From: Pohlia nutans
Taxonomy: Eukaryota > Streptophyta > Bryopsida > Bryales > Mniaceae
Assembly (NCBI GenBank): GCA_022496805.1
Contig: CM040088.1
Location: forward strand, 5,394,001-5,458,000
Reading direction: 5' to 3'
Length of the DNA: 64,000 nucleotides
Shown: piece by piece, positions 23,701 to 36,500 of the stretch
Numbering within the stretch: the first letter of the stretch is position 1
Layout: every line of letters starts with the position of its first letter
Notes under the pieces: generated by a model
Database searches by the model: none
What the model saw: the letters and a program-made list of their open reading frames with translations, nothing else
Told to the model about the DNA's origin: nothing
Translations under genes and position numbers: made by a program

Positions 23701-26700
23701 GCTGCCTTGCATTCTGTAACACGCGCAAGTTGGTCGAGTTGGTCCACAATCAGACGTAAGTTCCTCTCTTTCTCAAAGTATGCTTCAAATTTTATTTACT
23801 TCCAGTTGGTTTGGCACCTTGAAAATCTCAAGGTTGCATTTCTGTGGACCCTCAACTTTCTTTGACGCTGTTACTTGTCCAAAAGATTGGACCAGACGCC
23901 CAAATTGGGCCACATCTTTTTGAGTAGGTCATATGGACTGTCTTTTGTCCAAATTTTATTTATTTATGACCCACACGTACATTGTTCTTCATTGATATAA
24001 AATTTGGTCCCATCTGAAATATATTTTCCACAATACAATCAATTGATTTGGTCATTTTCAAACCATGAATCCTTTGTCCTTGAAGGGTTAAGTTCCAAGA
24101 CTTGAGCGGTGTTATCTTAACATGGCTTTCAGAGATTTTCGAGCGAATGAATTTCCATCCGATTATTGGTTTATGCTATCTTTTGTCTTTGTTCTGGGCT
24201 TCTTCTGCATGTTGATATTTTTCCTGCAGACGGGAGATTTTAAAGGAGACTGCTCCAACACTGGTAGACACAATTCGGGCATACCGAGCTGGCTACACTG
24301 CAGAGGTAAAGTTGAGATTGAGGTCTTGTACCCTGCTTGATTAGTCTTCTTTTTGGTATTTGTAGCCAATTTTGTGATGGGAATTATATCATGTCATCAA
24401 GTCACCTAGTGTTTTGAAACAGTCCCGACGAGAAATCGAGAAAGATTTGTTTGGAGGTCGGCTGCGAGGAGTGGCTGCTACTAATGCATTGGAGCTGGGG
24501 ATTGACATTGGTAGCTTGGATGCCACACTACATTTAGGTTTCCCTGGATCTGTTGCAAGGTGATCAGATTTCTCTTCTGCTATCTTTCTGAATTCATATC
24601 AATGCCTCAATCAATACAGCCAGTTTCAGTGAAAAATTAATTTGACCAAGATACACGCTTCAGATGGTGGTATTGAGGATCTGCTCTAAAACAATGTAAC
24701 TGAGGATTTAGGATGACTATTCTTTTTCTGGAATATGTTCTGCTGAATCGGTGTAAAATAATTACTAGGTAGCCGTTGGGCTGTCAACTCTAAATTATTG
24801 ATAGAAATTTATTGGATGCAATGAAAATGACTATTAACACCCGAAATCCTCATAACGTTCAAAACATATCAGAATTCAAAAAATTGACTCAGATTTGATG
24901 ACTAGGATCTACAGCCCGTTGAATGTCTAGATTTGATGAAATAGTGTAGAAGTTGTTAAATAAATTCAAGAATGATTCTTCGTTAAGTCGGATGTCTTTT
25001 GGTGCAAGTTCTGTGTAACGAAGAATTGAAGGCCAAGTGTGCTATTGCAACAGCTTGTGGCAACAATCAGGGCGCGCTGGTAGAAGGGAGAAAGCTTCAC
25101 TCTCCGTGTATGTTGCATTCAGCGGCCCACTTGACCAGCATTTCATGAAAGCGCCTCAAAAACTGTTCCTGGAGCCCATTGAAAATGCGCAAGTGGATGC
25201 TAGTAACCGACAGGTTCATAACATTTTTCCCTTCTTGCTCAACTGGCCTCCATTTTTAACCTTTAAAGGGTCCTACATTAGTGGCCACTGATTTAGTCAT
25301 TGTTGTTATAGCACTGAATCAGTAACCATATTGTGTTGCTTTTGTGGTTTGAAACACGAGCCTATGACCAACTGAATCAACACGAACCTATGTTGGCAGT
25401 CAGTGAGGTGCCAAATTTGAGATGAGAAGCCCAAATAAGTCTTATGTTATTTTGAGCAGTTTTGAGTAGGGCCTATGGGGACTTTCGTTTGTCCAATTTT
25501 ATTTATTTTTTTGGCCAATGTTCCTGTTGATTCTGGTGATATAAAATTTGAATCATTGAGTTTTCACAATATGATCAATCGAATTGGTCATTTTAAAACG
25601 GGTTAAACGTTGTGTTGTAGTTCAGCTCTCATGGAGAGTATGTACCCATTTAGTTTGGGTTTAGATTTTTAGAGATACACAATACTTCAAGTAGACCACA
25701 ACGTCATGTCTGCCAGTTTTCACATATGCTATTTGGTTCTCCGGGAAATAAGAAGTTACATCATAGGTGATTTTCACAATTAGTCTTGACTTTAGAATTT
25801 TGGGCTCATTCTGGTTGTGTTGTAACGAAACTGTATTGGACTTGCAGGTACTTGAGCAGCACTTGATGTGTGCAGCTTTTGAGTATCCTGTCCATATTGA
25901 ATATGATGAAGTATTCTTAGGTTCTGGGACACAATTTGGTATAATGAAGCTGGTTAAGGAAGGCTTGATGGGACGTCATCCAACTAATGGTGCACAAGAC
26001 AAGTCGTGGCACTACATCGGACACGAGGTACATGGACATCACACACAACTAGGTCTATTAAAATGAATTAACTGTGAGTGGAATTTTCATTCATAAAAAG
26101 CAGCTAATGAAACATAACAGCAATTGATGAACACAAGATGCTTGGCACAACATGAAGTTTGAAAACTAAAGGGGTTAATATAATTTCCTCTTGAACAACA
26201 GATCCAAGGATACACTCTACAAAAAGAGGTTGAAATAATACTCTTTAACGATTCTAAAATTCAACTACTTCACCTGGACATTTCCATTCACCAATGAATG
26301 GAACATGGGTGGCTGCCTTGATAGAGTTCACATTCACACTAATAATAATGCTTGTAAGGTGTGCTTGCAGAAATCGCCATCACAGGGTGTGAGTATCAGA
26401 GCTATATCTCCTGAGAAGTACACAGTCATCGATCAAGCCACCAACGAAGTGATTGAAGAGGTGGAAGAAAACAAGGCGTTCTTTGAGGTGCAAACAGAGT
26501 GCAAACAAAGTCTGTTGCTTTTTCTGCATAGAAAACGGTGTAATGGTTTCCGTTGTATTCAAATTTTCAAAGTCTTGGTATGACTGCAGGTTTATGAGGG
26601 TGCCGTCTACATGCATCAGGGTAAAACCTACTTGTGCACTAAGCTGGACACGTCTGCAAAAGTGGCTTTGTGCACAGAAGCAGATCTTAAATACTACACA

Positions 26701-29700
26701 AAGACCAGGGACTTCACAGATGTGCACGTCTTAGGCGGTGAGCTGGTGCGTCATTTCCACTTGTGTGCTTGACCATTCTTGTACAGAACCCTAAACCCTA
26801 AAAAGCCCTAAAGAATAATTTGGGATGTATAAGGTTGTATATTGAACAGGTTAACAAATTTGCACATGGAAAATACTTGCTTTGAGAGGGTAGGATGACC
26901 AGGAGCTGGAATCTTGATTTTCAAATCTATCTTAAGAGATTTAAATTCTCATGCTACGGTGGATGAGTTAGCGACTTGGATGATTTATTAATTTGCGGTT
27001 ATCGTGCGACCCCGAGATCTTGTCAGTAACTAGGATTTGAGGTGAGAATGTTTGTATATCTTGGAGCTCATGTGTGCAGGCTTATCCAGCTAATGTGGTG
27101 GAAGGAAGATATCCAACAACAACAGCACAGGCCAGCCCTTGTAAAATCACTACAAAGTGGATTGGGTTCCGACGGATATGGGAGCGAACAAACGAGACTT
27201 TCGACTCAGTGGATCTGTATTTGCCAGAGGTTTCGTATGAATCACAGGTTCGCCTTCCAAAGAGAAAACCGTGGACGTATAGACTAGTATGCTGTGATGG
27301 TTTTATAAGATTTGAAGTATTAACCCCTAAAATGACAAATTCAATTGATCACAGAGTGAAAAATAGAATTCAGATGGAACCAAATTTTATAACACCGGAA
27401 TCAGTGAAGAACATTGTATGTGCTAATCAAAAAGCAAAAAAATTGAACAAGAGGAAAGTCCAGAAAAGACCTACTCAAAACTGCTAAAAGAAACATGAGG
27501 CCCAATTTGGGCTTCTTGGTCCTTTAGGGGTTAAACAGGACTTTCAGTAAAAGTTAGACTTCTTAGGAACTTTTAGACAACATCACAAAGAGAATCGTTG
27601 CTATGATTCATGGGGATGCCTTCATATGATCATTGTGCGACCTTCCCATAAACCATTAGAAAACTTCTTTTTATGATGCTGTCTACAAGTTCAATTTTGT
27701 TGAAAATCCTGTTAGTATGTAAAATACCTGTTTGATCTGCTGTAAATATGGCAGGACCTTCTGACAAATTTTTCTTTTGTCAGGCTGCTTGGATCCGAGT
27801 GCCACATCTAATTCGGGGAGATCTCGAGGCCGAAGGGCTCTCGTTGCGTGAGGGCATACATGCTGCTTCTCATGCACTTCTCAATATTATGCCATTGTAT
27901 ATCCACTTTCACTGGCCTCTTCTTTTTGAAGCTCCTCCTTTGAGGATACTATTTGCGTCGTTTTAACATATGTAGGAGTGTGATTTTTGGGAGATCTATG
28001 AGAGATCACAGCCAAATTTGTTGAAACCAAATGTATGTCAATTTCAGAGTGGGAAGTTGTAGAGTAATAGACAACCCCACTTTCATTCAAAGATCATAGG
28101 CATTTAGACAATTCACGCTTATATCACTTGCTAATGAGTGTATGAATAGATGATTTGCTAACATTCATGGCTCTGTTATCAGGTATATCATGTGCAATGC
28201 ACAAGACTTGGGCTGTGATTGCGTTAATCCTCATGATACACGCTACTACCCTGAAAGGCTTCTTTTGTTTGACAAGCATCCTGGAGGCATTGGCATTGCC
28301 GCTCAGGTAAAGAAATACTCCCTCTGTCCGGAAATAATTGTCCTAGTTTTTGGCTGTTTTGCTTTTTTGCAATATTTGTCCTATGTTTTATACTTCAAAC
28401 ATGAGCACTATCCACTTTAAACGGGCCGGACAATGAGAGTGACACAAAAACTACATACTATTATTTTTCGAGTACCAAGATGGCTTTTCTTGTTTTCTTT
28501 GCTACTGCTGGAAATGGCTTATTATTATTATTATTATTCCGTTTTGCTGCACAGGTGCGCCCCATGTTTGCTGAGCTACTGCAAGCAGCTTTGGAGCTTC
28601 TGGTAGCTTGCGAGTGCACTACAAATACTGGATGTCCCGCCTGTATCCAGGTTGGCTTTTTTGATCTAACCTCTTCGCTATAATACACTCAAACTCTTTG
28701 TCGTCCAATCACATGTCTAATGACAAATCACATGTCTACACAACTGCAAATATTATAATGGAATGTGATATTAGAGAGTGCGATAATAACGTGTTCAAAG
28801 TGTAATGGTACCCTAAATCAGTAATCATAACATTCTATAACTTAGAGATTTCCTTTCTTCGGCCTTCTGAGACACCTTAGCATAATATTTCTTCTTAAGA
28901 TTCTTGGGGAGGGATTTTAATTAAAGTGGCCACTAACACCTTGCTTGTGAGGTCCCTATTTTCTTGGGAGGGAAAGGGACCTTGCTATAACTGGTTAAAG
29001 GTATGTTCTCACTTGATAGGTCAGAGGCCCTGAGAGGGCTCTTGGGTAAAAAAAACACATGGTATTTTGAGCTCAATAGTGATGTTTTTAGCAAAAATTT
29101 AAAAAATCATCCCCTCCAAAATTTCGTAACCCATTCATTAGAATTGTTTATTTCTTTAAATTTTCATTATTAAGTGAGATATACACATCAGAAAATTTGC
29201 ATATCCTGAAGTCAACTAAACTTTGACCATGCATAATTTCATGAGGTTTTGTCCAATCATGTTATTTTTTTTTCAAAGTGTATCAAATGATAATTTCTTC
29301 GTTTTGGTCTTTTAAATTTCTAATTTTAGGTTTATCCCGTCATCCAAATCGAGGAAAAACCAAAAAAATGGTCTCAAGAGCAATTTTTGGATGACCCACT
29401 TTGGAACAATGAATTTTTTTGCTAATTTGATCAATTAAGGTAATAAATTACATATTTTTCTTCATTTGTGTACACTATTGTACAAAGAGAAATTTCTTAG
29501 AAAAAATGAAAGGAAAGTTATGAAAATGACCCTCAAAAATGAGAAAAACTGCTTATCCATTAAGGGTTAATAATGTTATGAGGGCCAACATACTAAAAAG
29601 GATTTTTTACAAAGTGGTTTTATGTTGGCGAAATTATGACAACAGGTGTATTCATGCAGCGAGTATAACGAAGTTGTAAACAAACGTGCTGCAATTCTAA

Positions 29701-29994
29701 TCCTGCAGGTAACGTCCATTCTGTTCTGGTTTTCGATTCAAGGATATTATTTTGAAGCTTGGAAGGAATGGCAGAATTTTTTTTAATGGAATGATTTTAA
29801 AAATTAAAAAAAAATAATTGCCTGTGTTTGAGGTTTTTTCAAGCTCAGGTTACCTTTGGAAAGCACTAATTTTTTTTGGTTACCTGATTTTTTCTGTGCA
29901 GGGGGTGATTAATTCTGAAAACATGTATCGGAACAACCAGCAGGAAATTTTGCTTCCAGAGGATGGGTTTTTGAAGGAACCTCTGGTAGTGTAG
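14786..29994 (+). CDS. HRQ1: HRQ1-type ATP-dependent DNA helicase with N-terminal ubiquitin-like domain (28 exons, 1231 aa)
   Basis: RecQ4-related superfamily-2 helicase of the plant/fungal HRQ1 family, linked to DNA crosslink repair and genome stability; nuclear. Exons: 14786-14944, 15326-15656, 16216-16502, 17761-17914, 18198-18295, 18497-18664, 18912-18980, 19749-19871, 20186-20335, 20550-20681, 21807-21886, 22022-22116, 22397-22464, 22707-22808, 23266-23354, 23648-23755, 24230-24305, 24423-24559, 25054-25213, 25848-26027, 26371-26487, 26590-26745, 27080-27247, 27784-27896, 28183-28306, 28555-28650, 29646-29708, 29902-29994. The sum is 3696 nt and all phases agree. Residues about 1-80 are ubiquitin-like. 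Walker [10 protein letters not shown] is at 479-487, DEAH at 589-592, SAT at 627-629, motif [10 protein letters not shown] near 783-791 and motif [10 protein letters not shown] at 812-819. The C-terminal MZB (DUF1998) zinc module has [12 protein letters not shown] with Cys at 1167, 1169, 1175 and 1178. The exon 3 donor is GC (AAG|GCAAGT). The 3-4 and 4-5 junctions are the least certain. Confidence 0.93.
15766..16215 (+). repeat. Tandem duplication (about 2.2 units of about 200 bp) in HRQ1 intron 2
   Basis: Units start at about 15779, 15981 and 16182 with 'ttacagrttgctaaagaggc' and run through 'cttcttgcca', 'gctttattggagggagctg' and 'ggaggtctccacatgaatca'. Each unit carries a possible 3' splice site (TTACAG) and a short open stretch, so it could offer cryptic exons. 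The main model skips all of it, joining 15656 to 16216 in frame. The part with 'ggaggtctcc...atgaatcatga' belongs to a repeat also seen in introns near 17960-18110, 22980-23200 and 27541-27720. Confidence 0.8.
16831..16996. mobile_element. Small TA-flanked hairpin MITE (about 165 bp) in HRQ1 intron 3
   Basis: Left end TAAGGTAAGCCACCCTATTT and right end ...AAATAGGGTGGTTTACCTTA are inverted repeats over about 26 bases, flanked by TA. This fits a Tc1/mariner-Stowaway type MITE. The outer AGGTA is shared with the hairpin at 53683-53906, but the rest differs. Confidence 0.7.
19932..20161. mobile_element. Short TTAA element in HRQ1 intron 8
   Basis: Begins TTGA-CCCCTAAAGGACCAA (one base off TTAA) and ends TTCTTTAGGGG-TTAA. 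It lies 60 bp after exon 8 and 24 bp before exon 9, so it makes up most of the 314-nt intron. It is the same family as 4456-4678. Confidence 0.85.
23467..23612 (+). repeat. Minisatellite in HRQ1 intron 15
   Basis: About 3.5 copies of a roughly 40-bp unit made of 'agcctcaatactcata' sub-units and 'taggatcaatagc'. It lies 35 bp upstream of the exon 16 acceptor. Confidence 0.85.
23890..24091. mobile_element. Degenerate short TTAA element in HRQ1 intron 16
   Basis: The right end is TTGAAGGG-TTAA at 24091; the left terminal bases are eroded. The interior 'cccaaattgggcc', 'gagtaggtc' and 'gttcttcattgatataaaatttgg' match the 215-230 bp family. Confidence 0.7.
25424..25606. mobile_element. Partial short TTAA element in HRQ1 intron 19
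   Basis: The interior 'gagtagggcctatggg', 'gattctggtgatataaaattt' and 'caatatgatcaatcgaatt' is shared with the other intron copies. The right end is GGG-TTAA at 25606; the left terminus has been lost. Confidence 0.65.
27320..27534. mobile_element. Short TTAA element (215 bp) in HRQ1 intron 23
   Basis: Intact ends: TTAA-CCCCTAAAATGACAA and GGTCCTTTAGGGG-TTAA. It begins 72 bp after exon 23. Orientation is opposite to the 4.5-kb and 19.9-kb copies. It creates a chance reading frame continuing exon 23 to 27487. Confidence 0.85.
28317..28440. mobile_element. Stowaway-like MITE in HRQ1 intron 25
   Basis: Starts CTCCCTCTGTCCGGAAATA ten bases after exon 25 and ends in a degenerate complement (CCGGACAATGAGAGTGA). 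The start is the classic Stowaway terminus of plants. A second start-like copy (TTCCCTCTGTTTCTAATTG) is at about 19041 in intron 7, without a clear right end. Confidence 0.6.
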
Positions 29995-31702
29995 CTCAAT
30001 GATTTATTTTTTCAATTTCCCGCTTTTTTCATGATACTTTGGTGATAATTGGGTGATGTTTGGCTACTATTAGAATTTGGCTATTGATAACCAAAAATTT
30101 GGCTATTATTAGAGTTTTCCGCAAACTCGATGCCACTTACAGCCTCAGTTTTATTGAAATTTTGGGAAACGTAAATTGAGTGAGGTTCATTATTTAGCAA
30201 AAAATAGAGCATGCGCCGGATGAGCCGGTGGAGACAGAAGCATTGATTTGGATTTGGCAGAAGCAGAAAACTAATTATGGGATTTGGCAACAAGCAAAGC
30301 GTTGATTTGGATATGGCAACAAGCTAATTTGGGGACATCATAGGCGGAGTCAAAGCTTGGGGCTCCCTAAATTAACTAAAATTTGTTGGATCAAGAAAAC
30401 TGAGGGTCTAAAGTTTTTGGGCATCGTTTTTGGAGCCTTGAAACTTCACACCTCCAGTTTTTTAAAAGCAACTGACACGTACTTTTATTGGGTTCTCAAC
30501 CATAGTTTTCACAAACTTTGGTCCAGTCACCCCTCTTTTACAGACTTTGTGGATAACTCTATTCCTTTTATATTTTCAAAAATCCTTCATTAAAATTAGC
30601 TCGTGTATTTCAAGTGTAGCAATTGGGCTATTTTTAGCTTAAAATAAATCACTGGTGTAGCTTATGTAAATTCTTGATTTTTGAAAGCATTGATTGATGG
30701 ATATTCTCAATGGTAGATATCCTCCAATGTGTTATTGCTTGTGGATACTAGCTAGACTCCTCTTCTTTGGCAAAATTTAGGTTTGGGTTGGATTGGTATA
30801 TTAGGCTTGGAAAATAGGGATACTAGCGTCACTAGTGGGCATGTTTTTAGCAGTTTTGAGAACTCACCCTTCTCTACTGCAAATGGAGATTCAAAAGTCG
30901 ACCAAAAAGAAATTCAAACTTAAAAGGGGATTCAAAAGTATGAAATTCATTATATGGCACTCAATGAGTGGCCAATGCATATTATCTTCTTGCCTTGGTG
31001 ATGGTCATATTATGTAGTCTACCTTCAAGTTGGGCAAAAAAATGCCTAATGATTATTTTAACGTGTTTAGAATTTTAGGCAAAACCGTAGGAAAAATTTG
31101 AAAATTGTACGCATTCTTTATGAGTAATTTTGAAAAACTTAGGCATTGCTATAGGAAAAGTGTTGCAAATCCTTCATTTAGTGCAATTTACAAGGATTGA
31201 GGGCAAATCTTGAATTTTACCACACCTTACTTTGTCACATTCATGATGTAATTTATGAGATTTTAGGCACAAACCTCTTGTAATTTCTAATTTTGATAGA
31301 GTATGGGATAAAACAATGATTTTTTAGCCCATTGCCCCAAGTTTGAAACTTCTTAAAAATTCCCAAAATGCAAATTTTAATCCCAAATTTGGTAAAATGA
31401 ATTTGGTAGTTGTGTATATGGGTGTTAGGTCATTGTGTACAAAAATTCAGATGCATAGCTCATTGTATGAAATTTCCAAGAGTTGCCCGCAGTTAGGTTT
31501 TTCACCTTTGCATGATTGTATCTTTTGATCTATACATCACCTACATACACAAATTACCATCCCATCTTCGTTACAAAGAGTAGAATCACCACAAAAAATC
31601 TCAAAAATTGAGGATCAATACCCATTCCACATTAACCCTTAAAAGGCCCTTGGGGTCCCTCTCTACAACCCGTATTTAGCGTTATAATTGTTCAATTGTG
31701 GT
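29995..31702. other. Intergenic DNA downstream of HRQ1, no gene supported
   Basis: The HRQ1 3' UTR is presumably in the first few hundred bases. A decayed short tandem around 30080-30320 repeats 'ttggctattattagagtt' and 'gatttggcaacaagc' units. Isolated TTAA-CCCTTAA ends at 31632 suggest another element whose partner end was not found. The frames at 30357-30593 and 31343-31528 are AT-rich and unrecognised. Confidence 0.5.
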
Positions 31703-32289
31703 TTAACCCCTAAACGTCAGAGCGTCCAGAAAGTAGACGACTAACAGATTCAAACCCTTCTCACGTTCTTATCAATGCTTGGATGAAAGTCATTCAATTT
31801 TTTGGAGATTTTTCATCAAGTTGTTGTCCTATCTAACGATTGGATTTAGTCATACTTGATTACATATTTTCTAAAATTACAAATGTAGAAGTATGTCAAG
31901 TCGTTGACCAAGTCAAAATTGCATTGACTGTAGTTCAAATGTGGCCTTGCAAAAATGAGGTCATAGATTTAAGAAACACAAAAATTTCAAAGAATCACCA
32001 CGTTTAAGAGTATCTCATTTCAAATTCATTCCAACAAATTTTACTCAAAAAATATTAATATTTTGTTTGTAATCAAATTTAGAAGGAATTTTAAATTTCA
32101 AATTTCAAATTTTATAATTAAATATTGGTGATAGTATTAGTGAATCGAGCTGTACGGATGGAATCTAAAATTCAAAATCTAGAACTTTCATTTGTATATC
32201 AATTCCAAAATATTCTTCTAAATAGTAGTTTATGATGATTTTTCTCAAACTGTCAATTCCAGGGACACCTTGGTACATTTAGGGGTTAA
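31703..32289. mobile_element. 587-bp TTAA element, subfamily B
   Basis: TTAA-CCCCTAAACGTCAGAG at the left and TACATTTAGGGG-TTAA at the right. A second, inverted copy starts at 63427 and runs off the window. The interior is alignable to the 577-bp subfamily A (shared 'agagtatyw catttcaa', 'taatattttg', 'gatggaatctaaaattca'). Confidence 0.88.
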
Positions 32290-32363
32290 TATATGAATTG
32301 TGATATATTGTTATATACATATTATCATGATTTCATAAGACTTCAAAACTACAATGGGGCCGG

Positions 32364-32671
32364 CTACTGCGTAGTGCGGAATTGGGGTACGGGGTGCAGG
32401 TGCAAAATATTCTTGGAAAATTCTATCCCATCAACCTTGCCACATGGCAATTTAGGACTTGGGTTAGGGATTTAGGATTAGGATTTAGTATTTTGGGGTT
32501 TAGAGTTTAAGATTTGGAATTTAAAGTTTTAGAATTTGGGGTTTAGGGTTTAAAATTTGGAGTTTGGGGAATATTTTGTTGACGTCAAAGAATATTATGG
32601 GAATATGCCACATGCACCCTAGATTCCACACCCCCTGCACCCCGCACTCCTAATTCCACATCACACAGTAG
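32364..32671. mobile_element. MITE with telomere-like heptamers inside, copy 1
   Basis: Ends CTACTGCGTAGTGCGGAATT and its imperfect complement at 32640-32671, with further inner homology (GGGGTACGGGGTGCAGG / CCCTGCACCCCGC). The centre (32455-32570) is a degenerate array of TTTAGGG-like units (ttaggga, tttagga, tttaggg). Copy 2, inverted, is 42540-42786. Confidence 0.8.
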
Positions 32672-33401
32672 TTGACTCCACTACAATAATAGATTAAAAA
32701 TGAATCACCTTATTGTGCATTTTGACTTCTAATTTCTTGTCAATCACAATATTAATCATAAAAATGATTTTTTTATATTTTGAGCTCAACAAAGTAGCAA
32801 CATGAAGCTTATATCAAGTCTAATTTGTTGAACATCTAAAAATATTCCTATAACTGAATGTTGCAATTTATTGCAATTTGAAGTTGAGGTATAATCATGG
32901 CCTATCAATTTTTCAAATATAAAATGACTTGGAAATTTTATCAACACTACAATGTTCTTCACTAAAGTATACACCTATGAAGAAACTTCCAATTCATTTG
33001 TAATTTCTTCACTTTTTCTTCACAAATTCATGGTAATGTCGAAATCTTCACCAAATGATCTAATTGTTTTCCTTATAGAAGACATTCATGAAAAGTAAAA
33101 TAAAATAATTTTCAGTGGCAAAATGGAGCATACAAAGTGAAGGAAATACACGGTCATTTAAGAATCACTAATATTTACCAAAACGTGCAAAAAGTGTGAT
33201 TACAACCTTCTGAGATTTGTTCAGAAGGAAACTGATTAACCAAATTTTACACTACACTACACTACAGGAGGAACATTTCGGTGTCATGTACAAATCCAAC
33301 CTACAAATTCTTTCTACAATCAACAAGAAAAGCTCGCTCCACACAAAGGCTGCCCACTGGTAACATGGTTCCTGGTTCAAAAGACTTCAGATGCATAGTC
33401 T
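32672..33401. other. Intergenic DNA, no gene seen
   Basis: AT-rich, with only short accidental frames. A 'cactacactacactacagg' microrepeat lies near 33250. Confidence 0.5.
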
Positions 33402-33543
33402 ACCCTCCATAATAGAACACTCCATAATAATTATGATGATATTATTGTTTCAATCAATACACTACATGTGACAAGTCATTTCTGTGGGATTGCCTGCCAC
33501 CTTAAGTTAGGGCTTTCCAAACATGTCATAATAGAGAGGGACA
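33402..33543. mobile_element. Stowaway-like MITE at the 3' end of the INSIG-like gene
   Basis: Starts CTACCCTCCATAATAGAACA and ends CATGTCATAATAGAGAGGGAC, imperfect inverted repeats. A shortened relative (CTACCCTCCATAATATGACA ... CATGTCATAATACAGAAGGA, 11785-11850) is in UGT intron 1. It lies just downstream of the stop codon at 33569, so it is probably in the 3' UTR. Confidence 0.6.
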
Positions 33544-33568
33544 ATCTCATTTGAAGTTGCACCATCTT

Positions 33569-36500
33569 CTAGTCAAGACGCTTTTGTGGCGAGCGAGTGC
33601 GAAAAACCGAGGAAAGGTACCGGGCAAGGTTGGAGATGAATGGCGTGTAGAAAAAGTAGCATGCCAGAACCCATGTTACCGTACTCTGCACCAAAAGCTC
33701 ACCCCATTAATTATAAGCTTGCCTCAAAATTTGAAATTACAATGAACAGTACAAAGTCAGTGTCAACTAAAGTCTTTAAATAACCACAAAATGTAAAAAG
33801 CAACCCTTACAGTAAGTAGGGCCGGTTTACACATCTTCAAATATGCCAAAAGTTGAGACAAAGACATATATAAGATAGCAAGACATTAATAAATAAATAG
33901 GTTATATGTTCAAACTAAAGTGTTCTCGTTTGTTTGATCATTTTGTGGAGTTGATATTATTTGGAATATTTCACCAAATGGTCAAACAGACAAGATCACT
34001 CACAAAAAGTATCTGTGTCATTTTATCATTCATTGTTAAGATTTTCAAGAACCATGAGGACAAACTGTAAAGGAAAAGTCTTCAACTTTTGCATTAGTCA
34101 CATTGCTACGTTAAAATGGCTTGTCCTCACGGCTTGTTTGGACAAATGTAAGCCAACCTTTAATACACCATGCAAAAAACAAGCATCGTTGAGAATCTGC
34201 TATACCTCACCAAAAATCTCCACGTTGCCTTTCGGATAGTGCCAGAGGCCAAATAGCCTGAGTGATCAATGGTACAACAAATAAGGCCAAGATGAGAGAC
34301 TTTTATTAAGAACTTTTATTCGTTAACTTGGCGGAAATTCACAAAGTCGGCACTATTCTATAGCTTTAGATATATATATTAATCCCAGATTTTAGAGCTT
34401 TGTACACTTGAATGTCACAATTTTGGCGCTCTGAATTGCGCCAATATAATGAATTTAATTATTAAGAAAAATGATCACAACATGATCTAATATTTAAGGG
34501 ACTCAAGCATTCAAGATTTTAAAAAAACATACTTGTTGATGGGCACTTCTAGAAGAGGGCATGCAATGCCCACAACGGTGGCAAGCCCAAACCCCCACCA
34601 TGTGTTCTCAAACACCAGCCAATTGGCCTCTGCCAAAAAGAAGAGCGTGTAAGCCTCAATGTTGAATGGAACGCCCGCTTTGTAGAGCTCCGCGCTCACT
34701 TCTAGCAATGTCACCAATGTTCTGCACAAACAAATGATCCCAAAAATAAGCGGAAAAATCGCAAGTATCTGTACCCCCAAAAAATGCATAATTTTCACAT
34801 GTCTTCGTATAATCCTCTTAGTACAATTCTCACTGATTGAAAATTTTAAAAACCTTAATTAACAATCGTAGAATGCCACTATTCCTAGAACCACATGTCA
34901 TAATTCTATCAAACATAAGAAACTTATTCTTTGAAATGATGAGTCCCAATATGCTACTATTGCTCTCAACAAATGTCTCATTTTCATTGGATATTAAAAA
35001 TTTCTATTGTTTGGCCTTAAGGTAGAGACAACAAATCCCATTCATGTAACATCTCTTAGGAGACCTTTTGCCATGGGTAGGCATGCCAATGTACAAAAGC
35101 TGAAGAGCCAAAACCTATCCATGATTTTATTCACCCTATGAGCAAAAATTTGAAAATTCCTAAACTCATTTGTACGATATCCAAGTAACACATATTTTGG
35201 TGCGTTGAAAATGCAGAAAAGAGGATTCCATTGTAATAAGAGAAACCGCTGAAAACAGCTGAAGGCCATGGGAATGGGTTTCCTACCTGACCACCATGAA
35301 AATGAATTTCAAAACTATCAGTAATGCAAAGCAATTGTCATTATGTTTTGTCAGACTTACATGAATGATAATACCACCTTCCTCAGGTCTGCAGTCGGCA
35401 AATTACCCTTCCGTGCCAAATATTTGTCAAGAACAAGCTGCAAAACTCCCACAACGCTGTAGAAGAGACCAAGCATCGGAAATACCTGCTCAACAAAATA
35501 TTGCAACCCCGACATTAGAACACTAAGTTCCCATCCTCTACTACTCTGGAAAACCTTAGTCAATTGCTAACAAGACGCAACAAACATTCAATCCCGTAGT
35601 CTAATAATAGGAACTATATTCATATGCCTGCTTAGATGTTTTTAGGTGTACTGTACATACCTCAAATAAGAGTTTGAAGGTTATTGGACATAGTTCAATT
35701 CAATTTTATATTTTTTAATTAATTGAAGGGTTCAAATTGAAGATAATATATTTTGACTTAACCTTTGAATACAAGAGTGACATAGTTGCCTCAAAAACTT
35801 GGATTTGGCATCATGAAGAAGAAGTAAATAACTTTGGTTTCATTCAAAAACGAGTGAATAACCAGTCCATTTGTTTTGAGACCCTAAATTTAAAAAAAGC
35901 TTCTCATGAAGGGCTCACATTGAGGAAGAAGGTTATAGACCATGACCTTATGACATTTTAATGAAAAGAGTGACACAATTGCTTCAATGACATCATGAAA
36001 AAAGAAAATAACTTTGATTGTTTTTTTTAAAACAAGGCGTGAATTAAGAGTAAATTACATGAAGTAAAGAATGAAAGCAATGATTACCCAAATGTTGGTG
36101 TGGAAACCAGCAATGTCAATAGCACCACGGTCGTAGATTTGCAGCTGGACGCGTGAGTGGATGCCATCCAAAGGCGGGCCAAGCAGGAAGCCTAGAGCAA
36201 ACAGAGACAATGCCACCTTGGGCCACCCTCGCAGACTCATATCTAGACACACAAGGAATTCACAATTGAAATGCCCGTTTGGATTTCACAGATGACAATA
36301 ATATTGGGGGTTTTAATGCAATGAGGGTTGCATTAAGTGACTTTAGATATTTTCAACATTATATTCTCTGTCAAATTTATTCATGCATGAACAATTCATA
36401 ATCTGAGTTTGGGGTGTTTACTTGTGTCATATAATAAAACTCCTTTGCTCAAATACTTCTCATTTAATTGCTAAATCTTTTTTCCATTCCCCAATGTGGT

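Noticed and set aside
27248..27487. Continuation of HRQ1 exon 23 to 27487
   Set aside because: The extra codons run into the TTAA element at 27320; the donor at 27248 joins in phase to AAWIRVPH at 27784.
31703..32289. TTAA elements read as telomere-derived (TTAACCCCTAAA ends)
   Set aside because: The resemblance is limited to about eight terminal bases; interiors are unrelated to telomere repeats and the ends are strictly inverted.
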